Shown: positions 37,653 to 48,100 of the stretch, piece by piece
How positions within the stretch are numbered: the first letter of the stretch is position 1
Layout: each line of letters opens with the position of its first letter
Assembly: GCA_033063855.1 (NCBI GenBank)
Contig: CP093831.1
Coordinates: 20,150,001 to 20,214,000, forward strand
Reading direction: 5' to 3'
Length of the DNA stretch: 64,000 nucleotides
From: Smittia aterrima
Taxonomy: Eukaryota; Arthropoda; Insecta; Diptera; Chironomidae
Position numbers and translations under genes: made by a program
The notes under the pieces: model-generated
What the model saw: the letters and a program-made list of their open reading frames with translations, nothing else
What the model was told of the DNA's origin: nothing
Database searches by the model: none

Positions 37653-39514
37653 TCATTGTTTTTCATTTCTTTCTGCTGCGGAAATTCTGGTTTTCTCTAT
37701 AGCCTCCCGAGGTTTGATCATCATTTTTGTCCTTTTCATTGGATAATCCCATCCACGCCAAGTGAACCAAATAATACCTTGCGATGTAGTTCCTTGGCGA
37801 GCAGGGAAATCTTGAGATAGATAAAGTCCATTTAAGCCGCGTCCACACGACTTCCACCACCATCCGCCTAAAAAACCATTCATTACTGCAAATCTTCACA
37901 AAAAAGTATTTCCTTAGCATACCTTTGAGCATACTCGCACAATTCAATGAACTTCTGTCGTTGTCACGATTATAAGTTGAGAATGGACTCATGTTTGATC
38001 CGTATGTAATATCGTTCAATGAATCGCCTGCATTTCCTTCATAACCATCGATCTCGAGTTTATAATAATCTACTTCGGAATGAACTTTAAAATGCGAATA
38101 CTGCGCAAATCTATAAATTATTTTATCAAGGTTAATAAACATTTAAATAGTTATTTTCTTAACCTTATGTTTCCTTCAAAATCTTCAAGCTCAATCCTAA
38201 GCGCATAATCTTCATTGTTGGTCAGCATATAAATGTTTTCATTTCCCATCCAGAATTCTTTTGCAGGGTCACCGAATCCATTTTTGTAGTCACCCCAGTC
38301 GCGGTTAAAGTTTTCACGCGGTTCACCAAAATCGTCACGTCTTTGAATAACCTGAATATTTAATCAATCAAGATGAATATTTGATGATTTTTAAGATTTT
38401 ATTGGAAGAATTGATTAACTATTTTTGATTAACTCTTTGTGGTCGCATATTTGAATGGATCATAGTACTCTCATTATTTTCAAACTCACCGTCCATCCAC
38501 CATTAGCGATTTCTTGTTCACAAAATACTTGCAGATACCAGTAAGTTGTTTCTCGACTTTGAAGATAGTAGACACCTGATTGTCTCATGCCTGCGTTCAT
38601 CAGCTCGACACATGAAAACCCCTAAAAGAAAGAAAATTAATACAAATAAATCAGTTTTTTAATAAGGCAAGCCTCACTCGGATGTCTCTGTCTGTCATGA
38701 AAGTCATATTGAGTTTTGCTGGTTTATTTTTCACATTAGGAAAAATAATTCCACGAGTTGTTAAGTTTGTTTTCTTTTTCTCCGACACTAAAACAGGTGA
38801 TTTTATATTTTCAATACTCTTAACAATGTTAGTCAATGAACTATTGTCGTTATTTGTCGGATCTTCATCTTCTTCATTGGTTTTAAGTTTCGTCTTGACC
38901 ATACTCAATATTTTATTAATCAGGTTTTGCTCGTCAGCGACACGACGTTCTTTTCTCTGATTTCTCTGAATTTGCATAGAAAACTCGTCGGGGTCGGAAA
39001 TGTTTTTATTGCATCGTTGTTCACAATCAACTTGATCCCCGTATTCGGACAAATTGTGCTGAACTTTCTCCTCACACTTAACATACGATTCTTGAATCTC
39101 CCGAATAATATTTTTGAAATTAGCTTGTTCACTCATTTTTAAAATCATTCGTGTTTCATATCTATCATCATTAAAATATTTCTTGTTATCGTTAATTAAC
39201 TCACTAATTTTGTTATCAAGATTGTTTATTTTATCCTCAACTAAAACTAGACGAGAATTTTCATTCTTGTTCTCAATAAACAAATTATCGATCTGCGACA
39301 GTTTACTTTCCAGCAGTCCAAGAACATTGATAATTTTCTCGTTGAAATTAGAAGTCTCATTACTCAGTGTAGTGCTTTGCAAATTTAGATTGTTGTTGAT
39401 CCCCACGTGTCGCCTCTGAACCTTTCTCGTGAATTTTTTTTGATTTGTTCTCGTCGTACAATCAGTCGTTTCATACAAGACAACGCAAAATAAAAGAATC
39501 ACTTTGTAAAACAT
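37653..39514 (-). CDS. Secreted coiled-coil fibrinogen-related protein (FReD gene B, left copy)
   Basis: Five exons, 38678-39514, 38490-38621, 38164-38351, 37923-38110 and 37653-37867, give 519 residues. The true start is the ATG at 39514 (MFYKVILLFCVVLYETTDC, a signal peptide); the frame extends upstream without an ATG. Residues about 20-279 form an Asn/Lys/Glu-rich coiled coil with a small Cys cluster (VDCEQRCNKN). The fibrinogen domain fills residues 280-519 with the same exon pattern as gene A (132, 188, 188 bases, then the end). It has the expected four Cys and GGWWWKSCGRGLNG, plus a short charged tail after MMIKP. It is clearly a paralogue of gene A. It differs from its right-arm twin at residue 117 (Asp here, Gly there). 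Confidence 0.9.
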
Positions 39515-39862
39515 TTTTGGTTCCCTCAAATTCCTGTTCACAATTTAATGTTGACATTTAGTTTCTCAACCTGACATTTTAAATTTCTCGCGCGAAAATA
39601 TCTTCTCCTATATTCTTTTCTACGAAAGTCTAAATTGAACTAAGCTGAAAAAGAACGTCCACAAATATTTATAAGAAAACATTTAAAGAAATAACAGGAG
39701 AGGATCTATTGAAATCTCCCCGAGAATAAATGTCGATTGAGAAACTTCTGGTTTCTTTTGAATGTGAAGGAAGAAAAATAATGAAAGGTTAAATTATTTG
39801 CTTTCGGTTCTCATTTGCTTTTGACATTTTTCTTCTACGAGCATTCCCGTTCTCTCCCGAAA

Positions 39863-39870
39863 TGACGTCA
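39863..39870. promoter_or_regulatory. CRE/ATF-type palindrome TGACGTCA, left
   Basis: A perfect consensus cAMP-response-element octamer 349 bases upstream of the left FReD B start codon. It has an exact mirror in the right arm. Function is inferred from the motif only. Confidence 0.4.
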
Positions 39871-39944
39871 GACTCCAGACTCTTTCCGATGAACTTTGTC
39901 TTATTATATGTCACGTACAGTTCAAAGATTAAAAAATCTGAAAT

Positions 39945-40196
39945 TGTATATAATTTAAAAGCTCATTTAAAACCTTTTAACAGAGGTTTAAAACATTTGA
40001 ACGGTTTGTGCTCATCGAGTAGGAAATCGAAATTCTAAATATTGTACTGGGTACTGGCTTCCACCAGTTAATAGTTAATGATCAGCATTTTCGGGGAGTC
40101 CGTGTATCGTGGACCTTTTGTGAAGTCTTTTCAAACATATTTTTTTCGAAAGTCTATTGAGATCCCTTTTTCGAATTTTATTTATATTTAAATTTT
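39945..40196. other. Spacer at the centre of the inverted duplication
   Basis: A 252-base unique segment between the two arms. It contains no gene. It sits between the two divergently transcribed FReD B copies, whose start codons are about 1.1 kb apart, so it may be part of a shared promoter region. Confidence 0.8.
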
Positions 40197-40270
40197 ATTT
40201 CAGATTTTTTAATCTTTGAACTGTACGTGACATATAATAAGACAAAGTTCATCGGAAAGAGTCTGGAGTC

Positions 40271-40278
40271 TGACGTCA
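40271..40278. promoter_or_regulatory. CRE/ATF-type palindrome TGACGTCA, right
   Basis: Mirror copy of the left octamer, 349 bases upstream of the right FReD B start codon. Function is inferred from the motif only. Confidence 0.4.
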
Positions 40279-40626
40279 TTTCGGGAGAGAACGGGAATGC
40301 TCGTAGAAGAAAAATGTCAAAAGCAAATGAGAACCGAAAGCAAATAATTTAACCTTTCATTATTTTTCTTCCTTCACATTCAAAAGAAACCAGAAGTTTC
40401 TCAATCGACATTTATTCTCGGGGAGATTTCAATAGATCCTCTCCTGTTATTTCTTTAAATGTTTTCTTATAAATATTTGTGGACGTTCTTTTTCAGCTTA
40501 GTTCAATTTAGACTTTCGTAGAAAAGAATATAGGAGAAGATATTTTCGCGCGAGAAATTTAAAATGTCAGGTTGAGAAACTAAATGTCAACATTAAATTG
40601 TGAACAGGAATTTGAGGGAACCAAAA

Positions 40627-42481
40627 ATGTTTTACAAAGTGATTCTTTTATTTTGCGTTGTCTTGTATGAAACGACTGATTGTACGACGAGAACAAATCA
40701 AAAAAAATTCACGAGAAAAGTTCAGAGGCGACACGTGGGGATCAACAACAATCTAAATTTGCAAAGCACTACACTGAGTAATGAGACTTCTAATTTCAAC
40801 GAGAAAATTATCAATGTTCTTGGACTGCTGGAAAGTAAACTGTCGCAGATCGATAATTTGTTTATTGAGAACAAGAATGAAAATTCTCGTCTAGTTTTAG
40901 TTGAGGATAAAATAAACAATCTTGATAACAAAATTAGTGAGCTAATTAACGATAACAAGAAATATTTTAATGATGGTAGATATGAAACACGAATGATTTT
41001 AAAAATGAGTGAACAAGCTAATTTCAAAAATATTATTCGGGAGATTCAAGAATCGTATGTTAAGTGTGAGGAGAAAGTTCAGCACAATTTGTCCGAATAC
41101 GGGGATCAAGTTGATTGTGAACAGCGATGCAATAAAAACATTTCCGACCCCGACGAGTTTTCTATGCAAATTCAGAGAAATCAGAGAAAAGAACGTCGTG
41201 TCGCTGACGAGCAAAACCTGATTAATAAAATATTGAGTATGGTCAAGACGAAACTTAAAACCAATGAAGAAGATGAAGATCCGACAAATAACGACAATAG
41301 TTCATTGACTAACATTGTTAAGAGTATTGAAAATATAAAATCACCTGTTTTAGTGTCGGAGAAAAAGAAAACAAACTTAACAACTCGTGGAATTATTTTT
41401 CCTAATGTGAAAAATAAACCAGCAAAACTCAATATGACTTTCATGACGGACAGAGACATCCGAGTGAGGCTTGCCTTATTAAAAAACTGATTTATTTGTA
41501 TTAATTTTCTTTCTTTTAGGGGTTTTCATGTGTCGAGCTGATGAACGCAGGCATGAGACAATCAGGTGTCTACTATCTTCAAAGTCGAGAAACAACTTAC
41601 TGGTATCTGCAAGTATTTTGTGAACAAGAAATCGCTAATGGTGGATGGACGGTGAGTTTGAAAATAATGAAAGTACCATTCAAATATGCGACCACAAAGA
41701 GTTAATCAAAAATAGTTAATCAATTCTTCCAATAAAATCTTGAAAATCATCAAATATTCATCTTGATTGATTAAATATTCAGGTTATTCAAAGACGTGAC
41801 GATTTTGGTGAACCGCGTGAAAACTTTAACCGCGACTGGGGTGACTACAAAAATGGATTCGGTGACCCTGCAAAAGAATTCTGGATGGGAAATGAAAACA
41901 TTTATATGCTGACCAACAATGAAGATTATGCGCTTAGGATTGAGCTTGAAGATTTTGAAGGAAACATAAGGTTAAGAAAATAACTATTTAAATGTTTATT
42001 AACCTTGATAAAATATTTTATAGATTTGCGCAGTATTCGCATTTTAAAGTTCATTCCGAAGTAGATTATTATAAACTCGAGATCGATGGTTATGAAGGAA
42101 ATGCAGGCGATTCATTGAACGATATTACATACGGATCAAACATGAGTCCATTCTCAACTTATAATCGTGACAACGACAGAAGTTCATTGAATTGTGCGAG
42201 TATGCTCAAAGGTATGCTAAGGAAATACTTTTTTGTGAAGATTTGCAGTAATGAATGGTTTTTTAGGCGGATGGTGGTGGAAGTCGTGTGGACGCGGCTT
42301 AAATGGACTTTATCTATCTCAAGATTTCCCTGCTCGCCAAGGAACTACATCGCAAGGTATTATTTGGTTCACTTGGCGTGGATGGGATTATCCAATGAAA
42401 AGGACAAAAATGATGATCAAACCTCGGGAGGCTATAGAGAAAACCAGAATTTCCGCAGCAGAAAGAAATGAAAAACAATGA
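40627..42481 (+). CDS. Secreted coiled-coil fibrinogen-related protein (FReD gene B, right copy)
   Basis: Five exons, 40627-41463, 41520-41651, 41783-41970, 42024-42211 and 42267-42481, give 519 residues with all splice sites intact. The sequence is the same as the left copy except Gly for Asp at residue 117; other differences I noticed fall in introns. Signal peptide, coiled coil, Cys cluster and fibrinogen domain are all complete, so both copies can be functional. It is transcribed away from the left copy; the arms include at least 430 bases upstream of each start codon, so both share proximal promoter sequence. Confidence 0.9.
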
Positions 42482-42962
42482 GTTTCTTAAATCAACGGAG
42501 AAACTGAAATCTAGAAAGAGCCTCATCCTGGATGAAAACAAATATTATTCTAAAAATATTTTCCAATCTAAATATATCTCTGAAACCGGAGAACGTAGAA
42601 TTTAAATAAAAAAATAAAATCAAACAAAATTTATTTTTTATCAAACTTGATCGCATATGCTAATCTCATTTCTTAATATTTGAGCTTTCAATTTTTTATG
42701 ATACGTCTCGTAGTATGAGACTTGATTTTCCATAATAAATTGACCGTGTTTATTATTGCCATCAAGTAATTAAAGAAAGTTAAAAGAAAAGTGTGAAGAA
42801 AAATGTAAATCCTAAATTTGGATTCCAAATATTTTACATATTAAAAATAGAGATATCTAGATTATCTTGGCTTGATGACTCTCGGAAGCAGACATATCAA
42901 ATAGTAACAGAAATAAAATTAATTTTTTTATTTTTGTACTTGCTTTCCAACGTTTTTGAGAT

Positions 42963-44700
42963 TTAAAGATTTGTTTGCCGATGTGAACTTTCAGTGTCAA
43001 CAAAATCTTTATCCGTTGAATAGGAAAAACTGCTCTGCGATGGATTAATAACAGAAAGCTTATTCTGACAGAAAGCTTTGTTGACTTCCTCCATACTCTC
43101 ACTGATAGAGATTAATCGCTTTTCTATTTCAAAAGTTATTGGATCACTCAGATCTACATTTGTAGATCTTTGGCTAATATTTTCTGATATTAACTCTTCG
43201 CTTGAAGCCTGCGATTGATCGTATTCGGATCGCTCAGTTATTGTTGACAAATTCTTTGTTTCCTGGTCCCTTTGATTGATATTATTTTCTACATCAGCTA
43301 TCTCCGAAATCTCAAGTTTTGAAAATGAAAGGTCATTAATTAACTGGTTGGAGTTATCAATTTTTTCATTTTTCATCAATGCGTTATCATCTGGATCAAT
43401 AATCGACACTTCAAAACTTGAAAAGCTTTCGTCTACATCGTCAGAGCTGTTTTCTCGTATACGGAATGTTGAGTTTTCGATTTTCGTCGACGTAACGCTT
43501 GTTGTTTCCACACTTACTGGCGATAGCTTTTTATGATCGAGAAAGACTTTCATTTGATTTGTCATAACCTTATGCAAGTCATCATCATTTTCGGTGTTGG
43601 AAAAAATTTCCGTCTCTATCTGAAAGCTCCCGGGAAATTCATCCTCAGTCTCGATTGAGTTCAATGTGCTGGCATAAGCCTCGGAACTTTCAGTTTTAAG
43701 TGCTTTCGAGGTTTCAATCAACAATCTAAGATTGTTGTTAAGTACAATTTTTTTCGCATTACCATAAAACTCCGCGATATTTTGTTTAGTGAGATGATAT
43801 TCTTCTTTTAGTTGACACAATTCAAGTCCACTTAGACGTTTCCAAAGCTTGTTAAGCTCCGCACCTGATACTTTGACCGTATCATCTTCATGTGAAGGTT
43901 TAATTTTTTCAAGTATTTTCATGCTCTTGTCAATCGATTTTATCATCTTCAATGAATCGTTAAGATTCGATTTGTTAGTTAATAAATTCTTTGTATCTAA
44001 AAGAAGATCGGCCTCTTTTTGCCTAAGGTGATCTACTTGTGCTCGGCGGCTAGCGTTGCTATCAACATCCGATTCCTCGCGTTGTTGAAAAATTCTGAGG
44101 AAGTAAGAATTAAATTAGTCATAAACATCGTTTCGGAAACGCAAAAATTATTTAGAGCGAGAATCGTTGATTTGGCATTGAGATTTGAATTTCCTTACGA
44201 AGAAGATTAGTCTCACCTTTCAAGCTTCTCATTTTGAGTACGCTCGTGATTTTCTCGTGATTCTAATAAAATAGCTTTCTGTTGCTTCTTCATCGCTAAA
44301 ACTTTCTCCACCTGTCCTTCTTTCCGGAACTTTTGTTTCTGCAGTTCAAGCCAAGCAAGCTGACCACGCATTCGTTTGTTCAACTTTCGTTCACACGAAT
44401 TGATTTCGGATGATTTCTCCATTAGCTGTTTTGACAAAGCAGATAAGAAATCAGAAATTGAAATACTAATTCATTCAACAGCTCACCATGCTAGCGTTGT
44501 TATCAACGATGTTGACCGATACCTCGCTCAACGTGTTCTCTTCCTTATCGACTGGAATATTATGTTGCACAATCATTGCGAGTCTCGCTGAGCTGTTAGA
44601 AATTTCTTGAACTGCTGCTTCGCTGTAAATTATCGGCGGATCTTCGATTATATCACCGTCAACTTTATCGTCGATGAAAGTTTTAATCGAGCTGTTTGAT
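42963..44700 (-). pseudogene. 5'-truncated copy of the coiled-coil gene
   Basis: Copies of exon 3 (42963-44094), exon 2 (44217-44425) and the last 214 bases of exon 1 (44487-44700) of the gene at 34073-37171. Lengths and splice sites are preserved and frames remain open. The first 453 codons, including the start and promoter, are missing because the duplication ends at 44700. Several amino-acid changes separate it from the parent, for example Ala for Asp in AYDSTL, Pro-Val for Ser-Ala near SSASVET, and Phe for Ser in DPITSEIEK. It is a truncated duplicate unless it has gained a new 5' exon; a CAG directly at the break could act as a splice acceptor. Confidence 0.8.
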
Positions 44701-45111
44701 CTGGCGAATACGACTTAATACTTCCGTTCACCTCAAGGAGAAATTTATCGTTCTACACAGCTTATTCATTAATACAGGCAATGCTAAAAAATCGTAAATC
44801 TCCCTTCACACACTAACATAGCAACGAAAGCCTCGGAGCTCTGTTATCACTGATAACTTCTCAAAGAAAATGTAAACTTCATTTTAAAAATGTTGCTTTA
44901 TTATTTATTTGATTAATATTGTACAGAATTGCTTAAATAATATAATTATAACCACCAACAAGTTATGTCTAAATAAACCGAATAAAGCCTAAAATACAAA
45001 AATAGTTATGGGTAGAATACATAATAGACAAATAAATGATTCATTATAAATCTAATCATAATAAGTAAAACTTTAAAGTAAAGGGACAAATTAATTCTAA
45101 AATTTAAAAAT
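44701..45111. other. Flank of the duplication and 3' region of the giant repeat gene
   Basis: Unique A+T-rich sequence with no coding frame. The right part is the presumed 3' UTR of the minus-strand repeat gene, with AATAAA-like signals on that strand. Confidence 0.55.
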
Positions 45112-48100
45112 TTAAAATTGCTTAGCAAAATCATTGATATCGTCAACCATGGAATCAGCAAAGTTTTCAATTATTGGATTTGCCTCTGACGAACTCTTCG
45201 TTTTAAACATATTCAAGAACTGATCAAAACTAACATCCTCCATTTCAACCTTAGCAGAACATTCAGTGTCGTCGTCATCACACGAACATTTTCCATTAAC
45301 ACACTCTTGATGGTCTAAAAAATTAAAAACAAAATAAATAAAAAATAATTGAATCAGATCGTAAAAACTTACATGACTCATAATAATGTCTTATTAAAAC
45401 TTCGAGGATTAACTTCCTTTTCTTGCAGACTACGGAGCTAATACATGTTGTTGTTTCTCCATCAGATGTATCTGTTGAGCCGAGAGTAGTTGTTTCAACA
45501 TTTCCAATAGTTGTCTGGTCAGAAGCGGTAGTTGTATCTTCAGAGCCGAGAGTTGTTGTTTCAACATTTCCAATAGTTGTCTGGTCAGAAGCGGTAGTTG
45601 TATCTTCAGAGCCGAGAGTTGTTGTTTCAACATTTCCAATAGTTGTCTGGTCAGAAGCGGTAGTTGTATCTTCAGAGCCGAGAGTTGTTGTTTCAACATT
45701 TCCAATAGTTGTCTGGTCAGAAGCGGTAGTTGTATCTTCAGAGCCGAGAGTTGTTGTTTCAACATTTCCAATAGTTGTCTGGTCAGAAGCGGTAGTTGTA
45801 TCTTCAGAGCCGAGAGTTGTTGTTTCAACATTTCCAATAGTTGTCTGGTCAGAAGCGGTAGTTGTATCTTCAGAGCCGAGAGTTGTTGTTTCAACATTTC
45901 CAATAGTTGTCTGGTCAGAAGCGGTAGTTGTATCTTCAGAGCCGAGAGTTGTTGTTTCAACATTTCCAATAGTTGTCTGGTCAGAAGCGGTAGTTGTATC
46001 TTCAGAGCCGAGAGTTGTTGTTTCAACATTTCCAATAGTTGTCTGGTCAGAAGCGGTAGTTGTATCTTCAGAGCCGAGAGTTGTTGTTTCAACATTTCCA
46101 ATAGTTGTCTGGTCAGAAGCGGTAGTTGTATCTTCAGAGCCGAGAGTTGTTGTTTCAACATTTCCAATAGTTGTCTGGTCAGAAGCGGTAGTTGTATCTT
46201 CAGAGCCGAGAGTTGTTGTTTCAACATTTCCAATAGTTGTCTGGTCAGAAGCGGTAGTTGTATCTTCAGAGCCGAGAGTTGTTGTTTCAACATTTCCAAT
46301 AGTTGTCTGGTCAGAAGCGGTAGTTGTATCTTCAGAGCCGAGAGTTGTTGTTTCAACATTTCCAATAGTTGTCTGGTCAGAAGCGGTAGTTGTATCTTCA
46401 GAGCCGAGAGTTGTTGTTTCAACATTTCCAATAGTTGTCTGGTCAGAAGCGGTAGTTGTATCTTCAGAGCCGAGAGTTGTTGTTTCAACATTTCCAATAG
46501 TTGTCTGGTCAGAAGCGGTAGTTGTATCTTCAGAGCCGAGAGTTGTTGTTTCAACATTTCCAATAGTTGTCTGGTCAGAAGCGGTAGTTGTATCTTCAGA
46601 GCCGAGAGTTGTTGTTTCAACATTTCCAATAGTTGTCTGGTCAGAAGCGGTAGTTGTATCTTCAGAGCCGAGAGTTGTTGTTTCAACATTTCCAATAGTT
46701 GTCTGGTCAGAAGCGGTAGTTGTATCTTCAGAGCCGAGAGTTGTTGTTTCAACATTTCCAATAGTTGTCTGGTCAGAAGCGGTAGTTGTATCTTCAGAGC
46801 CGAGAGTTGTTGTTTCAACATTTCCAATAGTTGTCTGGTCAGAAGCGGTAGTTGTATCTTCAGAGCCGAGAGTTGTTGTTTCAACATTTCCAATAGTTGT
46901 CTGGTCAGAAGCGGTAGTTGTATCTTCAGAGCCGAGAGTTGTTGTTTCAACATTTCCAATAGTTGTCTGGTCAGAAGCGGTAGTTGTATCTTCAGAGCCG
47001 AGAGTTGTTGTTTCAACATTTCCAATAGTTGTCTGGTCAGAAGCGGTAGTTGTATCTTCAGAGCCGAGAGTTGTTGTTTCAACATTTCCAATAGTTGTCT
47101 GGTCAGAAGCGGTAGTTGTATCTTCAGAGCCGAGAGTTGTTGTTTCAACATTTCCAATAGTTGTCTGGTCAGAAGCGGTAGTTGTATCTTCAGAGCCGAG
47201 AGTTGTTGTTTCAACATTTCCAATAGTTGTCTGGTCAGAAGCGGTAGTTGTATCTTCAGAGCCGAGAGTTGTTGTTTCAACATTTCCAATAGTTGTCTGG
47301 TCAGAAGCGGTAGTTGTATCTTCAGAGCCGAGAGTTGTTGTTTCAACATTTCCAATAGTTGTCTGGTCAGAAGCGGTAGTTGTATCTTCAGAGCCGAGAG
47401 TTGTTGTTTCAACATTTCCAATAGTTGTCTGGTCAGAAGCGGTAGTTGTATCTTCAGAGCCGAGAGTTGTTGTTTCAACATTTCCAATAGTTGTCTGGTC
47501 AGAAGCGGTAGTTGTATCTTCAGAGCCGAGAGTTGTTGTTTCAACATTTCCAATAGTTGTCTGGTCAGAAGCGGTAGTTGTATCTTCAGAGCCGAGAGTT
47601 GTTGTTTCAACATTTCCAATAGTTGTCTGGTCAGAAGCGGTAGTTGTATCTTCAGAGCCGAGAGTTGTTGTTTCAACATTTCCAATAGTTGTCTGGTCAG
47701 AAGCGGTAGTTGTATCTTCAGAGCCGAGAGTTGTTGTTTCAACATTTCCAATAGTTGTCTGGTCAGAAGCGGTAGTTGTATCTTCAGAGCCGAGAGTTGT
47801 TGTTTCAACATTTCCAATAGTTGTCTGGTCAGAAGCGGTAGTTGTATCTTCAGAGCCGAGAGTTGTTGTTTCAACATTTCCAATAGTTGTCTGGTCAGAA
47901 GCGGTAGTTGTATCTTCAGAGCCGAGAGTTGTTGTTTCAACATTTCCAATAGTTGTCTGGTCAGAAGCGGTAGTTGTATCTTCAGAGCCGAGAGTTGTTG
48001 TTTCAACATTTCCAATAGTTGTCTGGTCAGAAGCGGTAGTTGTATCTTCAGAGCCGAGAGTTGTTGTTTCAACATTTCCAATAGTTGTCTGGTCAGAAGC

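Larger units (their letters stand above)
35434..39944 (+). repeat. Left arm of a 4.5-kb inverted duplication
   Basis: This segment is the reverse complement of 40197-44700 with only scattered substitutions and about 7 bases net indel. It starts inside exon 1 of the coiled-coil gene and ends upstream of FReD gene B. The outer break is sharp: homology begins at the A at 35434, pairing with the T at 44700, and the flanks are unrelated. Confidence 0.95.
40197..44700 (-). repeat. Right arm of the 4.5-kb inverted duplication
   Basis: Reverse complement of 35434-39944 at roughly 98-99 percent by eye. It carries a full FReD gene B copy and the 3' part of the coiled-coil gene. The outer end at 44700 cuts the coiled-coil gene inside its first exon, so the left arm holds the parental arrangement and the right arm is the derived copy. 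Confidence 0.95.
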
